Counted from the first letter of the stretch, positions 20,641 to 31,835 are shown. The stretch is DNA of 64,000 bases from Sacculina carcini (GCA_916048095.2 OU696594.1:1546001-1610000), one strand, 5' to 3'. Notes: generated from the letters alone by a model not told the origin. Program-made: numbers and translations.

Positions 20641-21052
20641 TGTGTTTGTGTTTGTGTGTGTGTGTGTGCTGTTGTGTTGAGCTTTGTTATCTGTGTATGT
20701 GTGTCTCTTGTGTGGTGTTCTCTTTGTATTTGTTTGAATGTATGTCTTTTTGTGTCTGTTATGTTGTGTTTTCTTGTTTGTATTTGTGTGCCAATTGTGT
20801 TTTGATTTGTCAATCTGAGTGTATGTCGTTGTATGCCTGCTGTGTTGTCTTAATGTGTTGTATGTTGTGTTGCCTTCTGTGCTTTATGTCTGCTGTGCTA
20901 TCCTAATCAATATGTATGTGTGTGTGATTGTGTACCTTTTTTGTTTTTGAGTATATAAACGTGAGTTTATGTTTGTGTTTGTGCGTATATGTACTTACCT
21001 GTTTTGTGTGTGTTTGCGTGTGTGTGTGTATGTGAGTGTCTGTGTTTGTGTA

Positions 21053-21102
<50 letters not shown>

Positions 21103-21130
21103 CGTGCGTGCTCCCTCATGTGACGTTTGA
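20641..21130. repeat. TG-rich LINE-tail-like sequence and (TG)n
   Basis: TGTGTTGAG, TGTGTCTC, TTTGTATTTG repeats similar to the 3' UTR of the L2-like elements, ending in pure (TG)n at about 21058-21099. No coding value. Confidence 0.75.
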
Positions 21131-21420
21131 TGCGTGTTGAAGAGTCTTGTTCATGTTTTGGTGGTGGCGTGTGGTCTTGCCCACGCGCGCCTGTGAGTAA
21201 ATACAGTTTTAATTTTCTGTTCTCGTTACAGCAGCACATAAATTTTTCGGCATTATGGCTCGGTCAATATTAATTATATATTGGTAAAACTTTTTCGTTA
21301 ATTGTTTGTTTCATTGATTTTTCCTTTGCCGAATTTCCATGTGAACCACAGCAGTTGTCAACATTATCACAAGAGTGCGTGTTGAAAATCATAGCACAGC
21401 CTTCTTCAGAAGCCAGGCTT
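21131..21420. other. No gene; unique sequence, pre-insertion site of a SINE
   Basis: No ORF, repeat or RNA gene recognised; the sequence is conserved in copy C. Confidence 0.6.
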
Positions 21421-21642
21421 CAAATTGTTATCCTAGCTCCCGAGTAGCTCAGTGGTTAGGCGCTGAACTCTCGTGTCAGAGGTTCGCGGTTCGAATCCTG
21501 GCCTGGATTTGTTCATCAACACCTCTGCCTGAGTCTACCCGGAGTCACCACTGTAGATGGGCGCACAGTGCGGCGCGCCATATAGTCTCAACTGACTGGT
21601 GCGCGCTTAAAACACCAATAACAACAACAACAAATTGTTATC
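21421..21642 (+). mobile_element. tRNA-derived SINE with 12-bp target duplication (copy A)
   Basis: CAAATTGTTATC at 21421-21432 is repeated at 21631-21642, enclosing a 198-bp element. The head has an A box (TAGCTCAGTGGTTA) and B box (GGTTCGAATCC); the tail is (ACA)n-like (ACAACAACAA). Structure and target duplication show LINE-mediated insertion. Copy C holds the same insertion at 54944-55165, so it predates the duplication. Confidence 0.9.
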
Positions 21643-22088
21643 GGAGATAACTCCACGACAATACCCAAACACCACACAAACAAAGACGAAACGTTAAAAT
21701 TAGGACGTTCGGGTCAAAGTGTACCTCTTTCGTCTCAGATTATTGAAGTAGCCAGTGAATGAAGAAATTCAAGAAATTCGTGTGGCTAACCTTGGAACAT
21801 ATGGATCATAAATCTATCGATAGTCCTATGGATCATAAGTCCTATGGATTGTTTGATCATTTATCAATCTCAACTTTTCTTATGTTTTTGCAATATTGTG
21901 TCGTACCCATTTCATTGCATGCATTGTATAATATACTAATAGTAATATTTGATATTATTTGTCCTTCGTTTCTGATTAATTTCAATTTCAAACTGAGACT
22001 AGTCAATATCTAATTTAGATTAATCAACCCCAAAATTACAATGCTCTATATACTGTATCTTATCAAATATTTTATATTTTTCTTGAAA
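21643..22088. other. No gene; AT-rich unique sequence
   Basis: Only chance ORFs. ATGGATCATAA-type short repeats at 21800-21840. Conserved in copy C. Confidence 0.6.
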
Positions 22089-22244
22089 TGACGTCATACA
22101 AGCAACCACGTGCACATCACGTGATAAACACGTGCACATCACGTGATAAACACGCGCACATCACGTGATAAACACGCTCACATCACGTGATAAACAAGTG
22201 CACATCACGTGAAAAACACGTGCACATCACGTTATAAACACGTG
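22089..22244. repeat. CRE palindrome plus 22-bp E-box minisatellite, six units (copy A)
   Basis: TGACGTCA at 22089-22096, then units of CACGTGCACATCACGTGATA plus AA from 22107. Each full unit carries two CACGTG palindromes 11 bp apart. Some units have CACGCG, CACGCT or CAAGTG at the first site. Copy C has seven units. Confidence 0.9.
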
Positions 22245-22487
22245 AGTGTATGCTGCAAAAAAAGCACACAGACACACATCCAAGTGCAAGCGTGTAAACG
22301 CCTACTGGACTTTGAATTTCATATACACAGACGCACACACATTCCTAGCGAAGGGAAGCGCAAATAAAATAATTTAACATTCGACGCATATATGCATATG
22401 TATTTAATAAGTATGTATTAAATAAGTACACGGCTATTGCTTCTTTTCTTACAGGTTCAAATGCATTCTACGCATTTCACCTTCTGT

Positions 22488-22522
22488 TAGGGAAGTATAT
22501 TTCGTGCAAATATACTTCCCTA
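22488..22522. repeat. 15-bp perfect hairpin
   Basis: TAGGGAAGTATATTT, loop CGTGC, then its exact complement. It lies directly before the LINE fragment. Copy C has it at 56032-56066. Confidence 0.9.
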
Positions 22523-22539
22523 TCTCACATACTTCCTCC

Positions 22540-23500
22540 TCTCTTGTTCATGACCTAATCTCGCACATCTCATCCTGGCCTCATCAAGGCGGCTCCTTTT
22601 GAACCCGGACAAGACTGAGTTCATGGTATTTCATCCCCCCAGGCTGACTCATCCAAATCTCAATTTATCACTCGCCTCACACATTCGGAACCTGGGTGTA
22701 GTATTTGACCCCACGCTCTCTTTCTCCCGAAATTTTTCACTCATCACTCGCTCTTGTCGCTTTGCTCTAGGAAATTTTTTCCATCCGGTCTCTCATCGAT
22801 GAATCATCTGCAATGCTTCTCGTTAACGCCTATATCTTCTCTTGTCTGGACTGCTGTAATTCTTTATTTCTTCACTTGCCTCTCAAGACGATTCGCCAGC
22901 TTCAATATGTCAATAATCTTGCATGCCGCTTTGTTATGAGACTTCCTCCAAGAACGCCGACCTCCTCTTACATCCGTCAACTTGGCTGGCTCCCTGCTCC
23001 CCTCAGAATTCGCTACAAAATTTGCTGTTTAGTTTTCAAAATGAGTAAGTCTCCATCTTTCCCATCTTACATACGTGAACTCCTGTCACCTCAAGTACGA
23101 CCCTCATATCGATACCCTGTCCCACTGTTCTGTCCTCCCGCCATCAACGAGTCCACCTGGTCAGCCAAGTCCTTCTACTTTTCTGCCCCTCGCCTCTACA
23201 ACTCTCTACCTCCTCAGCTTCATCAAATTAGTTCCTTTGCTTCCTTTTTCATCTGCTCTCCACAAACATCTTCCTGCTTATTCTTCTGAATAAATGCGTT
23301 TCTTGTACTCTTTGATGTTTTTTATGTTGTTACCTCTGATTGCTCTTGTTTTTTCATGTTGTTCACGGTATGTCTTTCCTTGTGCGTGCTGTTTTACTTT
23401 TGTTTTTTCCGCTAGCTTTTATCTTTTATCATGTTTTTCGCGCCTTTGCATTTTATCCTGCGCTTTATTAAATATAAGTTGTTGTTGTTGTTGTTGTTGT
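22540..23500 (+). mobile_element. L2-like LINE, 3' part (second subfamily, copy A)
   Basis: From 22560: RRLLLNPDKTEFMVFHPPRL, IRNLGVVFDPTLSFS, then with a frameshift near 22800 VNAYIFSCLDCCNSLFLHLP, LPPRTPTSSYIRQLGWLP and APRLYNSLPPQL. These are the RT thumb and C-terminal parts typical of L2/CR1-group LINEs. It is the same subfamily as the minus-strand element at 41444-44040. The catalytic RT core is missing (5' truncated). The tail ends in a (GTT)n run at 23480-23500. In copy C the element is cut at 56301. Confidence 0.75.
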
Positions 23501-24437
23501 TATGTATGGATGTGGGTGTGTTTTGTGTGCATGTGTGCTTGTTGTGATATGATTGCATATCTACGTATGATTGATTTTTGAATGCTTGAATTTGATTGGT
23601 GAGTGCCTGCGTGCTATTTGTGTGTGCACGTGTCCCTGTGTGTATGTGTGATATTGTGTGACTGTATAATATGCTTACTGAACTGTTTGTGGCTTTGTTT
23701 AGTTATTTTCAGATTCTCTTTGTACTGCAGGATCATTCATTTTTCCTGTGGACCGACGGGCGCGTCCTCACCGGCTCACTCCGCTCGTGGTGGCGCACTG
23801 TGATATTGTATTCTACTTGTGATCTCACATTTTGTCCTTTTTCCGCTGTTTTCATTGTAATTATGTCCTGGTCGTGTGATATGTGAGGAACTCCTTTGTG
23901 TGAGCTCACGTATGTTTATTTCTTGAGTTTATTGAGGCGAATGTGTTTCCGGATGTTCCGGCGTACTTTCGCGCCATTTGTCGTCGTTTGTTGTGAGTGT
24001 CTCATGCTTTTGAATGTGTTGAATGGATAAATGATGCACCTTGTCTGATTGAGTGATTGTATGAATGATGCGAATGTGAGTTCTACTGTATGCTTGAGGT
24101 GTATGAATGTTCTGCGAGTGTGAATGTGTGTGAAAGTGTTTTGCCACTGTTTAATTTCATGTGCCCGGAGTGTTGATGTGATTCCTGTGTTTGGAACGTG
24201 CTTGCGTCCTTCTCTTCGGATACTGTATCACGCTTCATTTGCTGTTCCATACACCTCCATTCATTATGGTTAACCGTTACTTCCTGCTCCTGTATTGGTG
24301 TTCGTCATAACGCGCTACTATTGTCGCCTAATCCGTGTTTTCTTTTGTTTCAGATGTAGAGTCAGATTATTTTTAGAAATCTACGGATGATCTCGTGATG
24401 TTCGCAGTGAATTTCTCAGCTACATGCTCCACATCTG
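23501..24437. other. No clear gene; possible LTR-element 3' coding remains
   Basis: TG-rich to 23660, then mixed sequence with short frames such as FFLWTDGRVLTGSLRSWW that I cannot place. Absent from copy C. Confidence 0.4.
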
Positions 24438-24720
24438 GCGGGGGAGTGTTGTAGCGCCTGCATCGTCTTGATTTTATTATATTTTCTTTTGTCTTAGTTC
24501 GCGCGTTATTCGAAATTGTTTATTATTCATTTGTTTCCTTTTCCTCGTTTTCCAGTATTAATTCCTTTCCACCCAAAACAGTAATATTCTTGTGGGGCAG
24601 AATTTGAATATTTTGTTATAAATTTAGGTGTCGCAGCAAAATTTCTGGGGCATACATTGTTTATCCAATTCGGCCAGAAGGGCCGAATTGATGGTATTTT
24701 TTTGGCCCTGCACTGATTGC
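24438..24720 (+). mobile_element. Possible polypurine tract and LTR start
   Basis: GGCGGGGGAG directly followed by TGTTGTAGCGCC is the form of a polypurine tract next to the TG of an LTR. No second LTR, primer-binding site or pol sequence was found nearby, so this is only suggestive. A 10-bp-stem hairpin (CAATTCGGCC / GGCCGAATTG) lies at 24666-24690. Confidence 0.3.
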
Positions 24721-25172
24721 AAATTTTCTAAATGTCTGTTTGTATCCTATCTCCTCCTAAACCACTGGACCGATTTTGATGAAACTTGGTCTCTAGGTGT
24801 AAAATGGATGCAAAAAGGTCATAGGTTAAGTTTTGTTGACCTCCAAGGTCATTTTCAATGTCATTGAGGTCATTTGTGTCTGTTTACCCTATCTCCTCCT
24901 AGACCACTGGACCGATTTTGATTAAACTTGGTCCCTAGGAGTAAAATGGATGTAAGAAGGGCATAGGCTAGGTTGTGTTGCGTATATACCAGCATATAAA
25001 CCCGATGATAATCAAAACGTTATTCTGTCTGTGTGTGTGCACAAACGAGTTTTTCACATTTTTGGGATTTTATGCCACGTATATAAATTTGTATTTGTTT
25101 TCTTTTATGAATTCAATATATATTTAATTAATATAATATTTGTTCCGCACAACGGGCGGGTTTCAATGCTAG
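24721..25172 (+). mobile_element. Helitron-like element with 3' terminus (copy A)
   Basis: Two tandem copies of a passage with CTATCTCCTCCTA, CCACTGGACCGATTTTGAT and AAACTTGGT (about 24745 and 24889), a motif widespread in Helitron 5' regions. The 3' end is CCGCACAACGGGCGGG then GCTAG at 25169-25172. No ORF. Copy C: 56328-56780. Confidence 0.6.
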
Positions 25173-25440
25173 ATGGTGATGTTAAGTTATAAATATATTT
25201 TGGAAACATTATGATGAAAAATGTTTGGTCATTTTTCATTGTTTCGTGTCTGAGTTCTGAAATATTCAGCACGACGGTCAGGTTTGAATATGAGGCAGTT
25301 TATGAGGCAGGCACATTCACAACATCATCATATATACATACATACGCAAAATATACACATATATAATAACTCAAAAGGTTTGTGTGAATGAAATTTTCCA
25401 GTTGTGTTCGTGACAAAGTGTGTCTTCATGTAAATGTTCC
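25173..25440. other. No gene; Helitron-derived tail
   Basis: Contains TTCAGCACGACGGTCAGG, a further diverged 3' module, up to about 25302. The remaining part is shared with 59871 onward in copy C. Confidence 0.5.

Positions 25441-25523
<83 letters not shown>
25441..25523. repeat. (TA)n microsatellite
   Basis: About 40 TA units next to the Penelope-like end; only about 15 units in copy C (60002-60031). Confidence 0.95.
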
Positions 25524-25529
<6 letters not shown>

Positions 25530-25539
25530 TGATGTTGGT

Positions 25540-25770
25540 GTAGCCAGGCAGTAAATTTTCGCGCCTGCAAACGAGATTAAACTAGGTTGCTATATCACAT
25601 TTAGCAATTTTCTTTTTGGTCGATTCCATGTCTCTAGCCAATTTCTGATCGCTTCTATTCAGACAATTCAACAACGTCCCTATATTACGTAACGTTTCGG
25701 AGTTACCAGACCCCATCATCAGACACAAATCACATGAGAACACAATAAGAATGCAAATACCAACACACAA
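25540..25770 (-). mobile_element. Penelope-like element 5' end with hammerhead-like motif (copy A)
   Basis: On the minus strand CTGATGA (25716-25722) and GAAAC (25694-25698) enclose a GGGGT/ACTCC stem. LNCLNRSDQKLARDMESTKKK and FNLVCKRENL follow, which resemble the start of a Penelope-like RT. The coding part ends at the TA tract. No catalytic domain is present. Confidence 0.5.
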
Positions 25771-26258
25771 TCACTACAACATTCAAACAATTATTCACAT
25801 GCTACTTATGCCAGCAGCCAGGTGTCACTCCTAGGTGTCATTGTCTGGTAGGTGTGAAAGTGGTGTTGGCTGGCTGTCGCAGGGGCGCGTCGAGTTTCGT
25901 TCCAACGGGGGGGCTCGGTGAGTTGGCAGAATACCGTATTCCTCGAGTTTACCGTTTTCTTACTCTGCCAACTGAATATACAACTCGAGGAAAACGGTAT
26001 TCATTCATTCAAACGGTATTCGAATTCATTCTCCTAATGAAGGGGTAATGTTGCAAAAAACGGATAATTCAGGGCGCGAACCCTGAAAATGATTGAATGA
26101 TTGAATGATTGATGATTGATGATTGAATGATTGATGATTGATTGATGAATGATTGATGAATGATGAAATGATGAATGATTTCGGATAATATATTTTCTTT
26201 TTGATTTTCCAATTGGTTTTCACATTGGTTGTTTTTTTCGATTGAAACCAACTAATTA
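25771..26258. other. No gene; interlaced short inverted repeats and TGAT repeats
   Basis: 25921-25998 holds three inverted-repeat pairs in the order 1 2 3 1' 2' 3' (AGTTGGCAGA, CCTCGAGTT, ACCGTTTTC and their complements). 26087-26175 is a degenerate ATTGAATGATTGATG repeat. The right edge is the TA target of the mariner copy. Confidence 0.75.
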
Positions 26259-27211
26259 CAGGGTGCTCCAAAAATAATGTAACTACTTTAATCGACTGTA
26301 ATAAATCTGTTGGGCGCGCACGGACTTTTCATTCTGAGGTTACATAGTCAATTAGGTTGGATTTTTTTATATGTCTTTGTTTTTAATATTTCATGCAAAA
26401 TGTACACGCTAGAGCAGAAGTTGAAAATCGTCCAGCTCTGGTATGAAACAAAGTCACCTACAGAAGTAGACCGTCGGTTCAACACACACCAGGGATACAA
26501 ATTCAAGTCTGATTGTGCAGCACTTACAAATTTGGAAATACAGAGAATCGTGCTGCATTTTGAAAAGGAAAAGACCCTGGATAACGTCAACAAGCGAAGA
26601 AGTGGCCGGCGATCGATCATCACTCCTGAGAAGCGGGAGCAAGTCCGTGAGTCGGTGGTTAACAGTCCAAGGAAATCTTACCGAACCAGCGCTCAAGAAT
26701 TGTCGCTCTCTCCAACTACGCTTTTGAGAGTTATGAAGAAGGACCAGAATCTGTTCCCATTTAGCATTACAACTCACCATGTACTGCAGGAACAGGACAA
26801 AGAGAGGAGAATCGAGATGTGCGATTGGCTGAATGAAAAGCTCGAGCAAACTCCCAACTGGCTCAATGACATTTGGTTTAGTGATGAAGCGCTCTTTCAT
26901 CTTAATGGGGCTGTTAATAACCACAACAATGTGTCTTGGGGAGAAGAGAAGCCAGAAGAAATGAGTGAGAAGCGCCTAAAAGGTCCGAAGGTCACTGCAT
27001 TTCAAAAGTCGGCCAGAATTTCTGCATTCGCGTGAAAGCATGTTTTAATAGAAACGGTGCTCATATCGAACAGGTGGGCTACTAGAAGTTTGCTCAACTT
27101 TCAAACATAATCCAAACTTGTTGACTTTAAGAATCTCGCGTATTAAGCTGGTCATTCAAAATCTGTTTGAATAAAGACCAATGAAAGTAGTTACATTTTT
27201 GGAGCACCCTG
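26259..27211 (+). mobile_element. Tc1/mariner-type deletion derivative, complete (copy B)
   Basis: 953 bp flanked by TA on both sides (26257-26258 and 27212-27213). Left end CAGGGTGCTCCAAAAATAAT, right end the complement of CAGGGTGCTCCAAAAATGTA at 27187-27211; inverted repeats of about 25 bp with one 3-bp indel. The ORF inside lacks the centre of the catalytic domain, so the element is non-autonomous. Confidence 0.9.
26400..27035 (+). CDS. Truncated Tc1/mariner transposase, 211 aa (copy B)
   Basis: Same protein as at 47-682 with four substitutions (G to D in EVGRRF, V to I in SIVTPE, K to R in NSPKKS, K to E in AQKLS). I chose the ATG at 26400 because family members start MYTLEQK. An upstream in-frame ATG at 26310 adds 30 residues that do not look like this family and whose partner in copy A lies outside the window. 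Only the first catalytic Asp (WFSDEALF) is present. The frame stays open after the internal deletion, so a DNA-binding fragment could still be made. Confidence 0.8.
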   Translation: MYTLEQKLKIVQLWYETKSPTEVDRRFNTHQGYKFKSDCAALTNLEIQRIVLHFEKEKTLDNVNKRRSGRRSIITPEKREQVRESVVNSPRKSYRTSAQELSLSPTTLLRVMKKDQNLFPFSITTHHVLQEQDKERRIEMCDWLNEKLEQTPNWLNDIWFSDEALFHLNGAVNNHNNVSWGEEKPEEMSEKRLKGPKVTAFQKSARISAFA

Positions 27212-27233
27212 TATATCGTACATACACGTTTAT

Positions 27234-28004
27234 TCACACACACACACACACACGCTTTAATGTTGCATTGAATTGTGTATGTGAACACAGTTGACGCCCA
27301 TCGTGCAGTGGTTCGTGAGGGATGGGACTGGAGGGAGGGGGGAATAGGCGCTTAATCCTACACGCGCACAAACAATGGGGGTAGACTGTGTGCGGTGGGG
27401 ATGGCGGGGGTATTGCTGCAAAGAACACAAGCGTACACTGAAACACACACACTGAAACACACATACACTGAAACACACACACTGAAACACACATACTGAA
27501 ACACACACACACACACTGAAACACACACACTGAAACACACACACACACACACTGAAACACACACACACACACACACTGAAACACACACACACACACATAC
27601 ACACACTGAAACACACACACACACACACATACACACTGAAACACACTCACACACACACACACTGAAACACACACACACACACACACACACAATGAAACAA
27701 ACACTGAAACACACACACACACACACACACAATGAAACAAACACTGAAACACACACACACACAATGAAACAAACACTGAAACACACACACACACAATGAA
27801 ACAAACACTGAAACACACACACACACACACAATGAAACAAACACTGAAACACACACACACACACAAACTGAAACACAGACACACACACACACACACTGAA
27901 ACAAACACACACACACACACACTGAAACGCAGACACACATACATACGCACTGAAACAAACACACACACACACACACTGAAACACATACACACATGCACAT
28001 TTAC
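27234..28004. repeat. Compound (CA)n / ACTGAAACAC microsatellite (copy B)
   Basis: Counterpart of 885-1630. The CA runs between CTGAAA spacers differ in length from copy A, while the spacer order is kept. Confidence 0.95.
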
Positions 28005-28014
28005 ATACTCACAA

Positions 28015-28067
28015 ACACAAAAATGCACCAACATATATATATATATATATATATGTTGGTGCATTTT

Positions 28068-28072
<5 letters not shown>
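28015..28072. repeat. 58-bp perfect palindrome centred on (TA)n, only in copy B
   Basis: ACACAAAAATGCACCAAC (28015-28032), 22 bp of AT, then the exact complement at 28055-28072. Copy A has only the left arm followed by TA repeats. The right arm is a fold-back copy created after the duplication, or lost from A. Confidence 0.9.
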
Positions 28073-28102
<30 letters not shown>

Positions 28103-28106
<4 letters not shown>

Positions 28107-28163
28107 CTGTGTTGTCTTTTCGTCTGTATGTTTGAATGTATGCCTGACTAAATGATGTGTATT

Positions 28164-28208
<45 letters not shown>

Positions 28209-28228
28209 CGAAAAGACAACACAGACAC
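28103..28228. repeat. 27-bp inverted arms around (TA)n (copy B)
   Basis: 28103-28129 and 28202-28228 are exact complements, as at 1710-1875 in copy A, with a shorter TA tract. Confidence 0.9.
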
Positions 28229-28500
28229 ACAATACAACAGACATACAAGGATATACACTCGACAACAAACTGACAAAGAACACAACACAACAGACACACA
28301 AACACAAACAGCAGAACTCAACACAACAGACACAAACACAAACAGCATAACTCAATATAACATACACACAAAGACACACATTCAAACAAACAGAAAGAGT
28401 AATAAACCCTACAGACATACAAACACAAACAAAATAACTCAACACAACACATAGACAGCATATAATCCGAAAACATACAAACACAACACCAGAAAACACT

Positions 28501-28558
<58 letters not shown>

Positions 28559-29288
28559 AAACACACATGCATATAACAGAAAAAATTGCGAAACAATCAA
28601 ACCTTATAATCACTACTAATTCGCGTATATACAATATTATTAGACTATAATATGACTTAGTTAGAAAAAGATTCTCAATATGTTCTTTTAAAAGAGGTAG
28701 AGATTTGATTGAGCGTATTGAGGGCGAAAGCCTATTGTAGATACGTGGTCCAAAGATAAAGAAACAACGATTGTAGTGAGAATGCCTTGCTGAATATTAC
28801 TGAAGATGAATGAGTTAACTGACTTGAAGGCAGCAGAGACAGTTGTATATCTACGAATGGAATAGATACGCCTGAGTTTAATTGTACAGCACCTGATAAT
28901 GTCAGATATGTGTGAATCAAAAGAAAGAGAGCTATCGAGTATGATACCAAGACTACGTACAGAGCAGGATAGATGTATACTAAGAGAAGTAGTAATATTA
29001 GAAGATGGAAAGATAATATACTTAGTCTTATCAGGATTAAGTTTGAGATGACGAGTGAACGCTCAACTTTCTATACCAAATAGGACAGAACTGACTGAAC
29101 AGTGAGAAATACACGCAGACGATAGAAGGATTTGAATGTCGTCAGCGAACATTTGGAAGGACAGATCGTGACGACGAATAACTTTCCCTATGGGGGTAAG
29201 ATAGATATTGAAGAGGAGAGCGCCTAATACAAAACCTTGAGGTACACCACAAGTTAGTGGACAAGCCTACTACAAGAATCAGCGACAG
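28229..29288 (-). mobile_element. L2-like LINE, 3' fragment (copy B)
   Basis: Counterpart of 1876-2957: RT with VPQGFVLG and FADDIQILL on the minus strand, TG-rich tail and (CA)n. It has the same deletion and stops as copy A. Confidence 0.8.
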
Positions 29289-29453
29289 ACACACACGCAC
29301 ACACACATGCACACAATCACACACTAACACGTACAGATACAATCACACACAATCACACATACACACATATATATACACATTACATTATGCAGCACACACA
29401 TACACTTACAAACACACATACACACACGTACAGAGGTTGTCTTTATATACATA

Positions 29454-30936
29454 CTAGCATTAAAACCCGCCCGTTGTGCCGAGCAATTAATAACATGAAA
29501 TTCATATTCAATTCATTGAAAAATATGGAAAATTTAAAATGAAATAGGGTACACTCAAAAAAATATTAATCAATTGAAAATTTCAAGTTCAATTATTTTT
29601 ATTTCGACAAAATATTTCCCCTCAGTCCGCCTTAGTAATTTTTACATCCGCCTGTCGTGCTGAATAATTCAGAACTCGAACACGAGCCGTTCTGGATCTT
29701 GAAGTCAAATCCATTGGTCTTGTGTATGAATTAATTCTACAGAGGAAATTGAACGTTCTGTTGCCTGCGGAGCATTTTTTATTAAAAAATACCTTTTTTA
29801 AAGGAACCATTTTAAAAAAATGAACTTGAAAATGGAAACACTTATTTTGATACCCGCCCGTGGTGCGGAAGGATTCATACAATAAAATTCATATTAAATC
29901 CATAAAATATAATTGATAGAAATTGAAAAGCAAAAAATTTCAGCTATTTCATTTATTGCGACACTCATCCACTACGTGGTTTTTAGAAGCATCTTACAAC
30001 ATAGATATATATAACAATAACTAAACGACAAATTATCCCAGGAGCCCCGGTCGCGTGCGCATAAATAGCTAGCTATATATATATATAAATAGCTAGCATA
30101 GCAATAAAAAGAAATAGAAAAGTCTAAATGAACCAATAGAAAAGTCTAAATGAACCAATAGAAAAGTCTAAATGAACCAATAGAAAAGTCTAAATGTTAA
30201 TATTTTTGTTCCTATTTTGACAAATATTATCCCTCAACCCGCCTGATATATATATCTGCCCGTCGTGTGGTGTAATTCAGAACACAAACACGAAACGAAC
30301 AATTAAAGATGATGAAATATTTTCATAAGAATGTTTCCAAACTATATTTATTACTTAACATCATTCCCCAACTTCATTTGCTTAAGTACTATTTTAATTT
30401 TACCGCTATAATATTTATTGCTAAAATTTATATATTTCCCGCTATCATTAAAACCCAATATAACCTGATTCAAACCTACCCAACCCAACCCAACCATCCA
30501 ATCTTGACCGCACTCAGCCTAGTCTGATGTGATTTAACTTAATAGTTTGTGATCACAAAATATACTGATTCGATCATAATTTGTAATCAGAAGACTTATC
30601 TACCCCAGGGGTCCCAAACACGCGGCCCACCAATACTTTTCTCTCAACCCGCCAATATAGTATCGGAACCAAACTGTAAGGCAGCTAAATTCCCTATTTG
30701 TAGCATAATGCGATATAATTATACACCATTTAAGTCACATTTACATTAGTGAACACTGTTATCAAAACAATGAAACCTTCTGTCATCTCTATAATTCGAG
30801 ATTTATGCTTCCGCTAAAACATCATATGAATATAGTTGGCATTGCATGATATTACAACCCATATCCTTATGCAACTTAAGCGTATGCAGCTTGAAATTAA
30901 ACCAAATAAATTACACTGTTACAAAATATACGAACG
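29454..30936 (-). mobile_element. Helitron-like 3'-end modules (copy B)
   Basis: Same as 3123-4601. After 30930 six bases (CGAACG) join it to the equivalent of A 7323, so the 2.7-kb array and SINE of copy A are missing here. A 22-bp unit is present four times at about 30112-30195. Confidence 0.6.
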
Positions 30937-31500
30937 ACTGTACGCAATAAAACCAGACCATCCATGCTTGGAGCTAATATGATGCATTCTTAACTGTCAT
31001 TGGGATTCAGTGAAATTTAATCGGTGTATATTCCTCTGTAATCGCAAGTGCGCATAATAGCTGTCAAATTGGCAATATGTCCTATTGACTTTACACCGCC
31101 GTAACCTCCTTCAGATACACTTTGGAAAATTACAAATTATACCGTATTGTAGATAATAAAATTTCTAGCACGATGGTATAATTACTTTTATGTGTAACAA
31201 ATAGTTATTGAGAAATGGTAGAAAATTGAATTAATTTTAGTCGCCCGGTGTTCAAGTGAAATTTTGGATGTATTTGAGAATTTTGCCAATTTTACACTTA
31301 TTTTGTATCATTTGTGGGTATAAATTATAGCTTATCTTGTAGAACACAAAATTCTCTACACAGTAGTATATTCCTGTGTAATCGCAAGTGCGTAAATTGT
31401 GATTGGACTTCAGTGAAATTAAATCAATGTATATTCATGTGTAATCGCAAGTGCGCATAATAGCTGCCAAATTGGTAATATGTGCTTTTTTATTATTATT
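30937..31500. mobile_element. Helitron-like internal unit (copy B)
   Basis: Counterpart of 7331-7890, with few substitutions. Confidence 0.6.
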
Positions 31501-31835
31501 ATTATTATCAATTACAGGCAAATCCAGTAGCATGGGAAGAGTGCAAGCACTATTACCACCCTAAGGTGGCCCCATGTACCGGAAGCGCCCAAAAGATTCA
31601 GAGAGAAAGAGAGTTCGAAAAGAAAAAAGTCTAGAAATAGAGTTGGAATGAAAATAATAAATAAATAACAATAAATAATAAACCATCATCCGATAACAAT
31701 CCATAATGTCACTCCGCCCACGTTCCTCAATAAATAATAACAATCAACAATAAATATGTGATTCAGTAAATAACAGCCATCAATAAATAAGAATAAATAT
31801 GAATAAATAAGTAATAAATAACAATCAAGAACAAT

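Noticed and set aside
21443..21515. Functional tRNA gene (also 54963-55035)
   Set aside because: It is the head of a SINE with a 12-bp target duplication.
23294..23886. Possible small membrane-protein ORFs after the LINE fragment
   Set aside because: Hydrophobic because of T/TG-rich DNA; no start context, not conserved in copy C.
26310..26399. N-terminal extension of the copy-B transposase
   Set aside because: In-frame but unlike the family start MYTLEQK; most likely 5' UTR.
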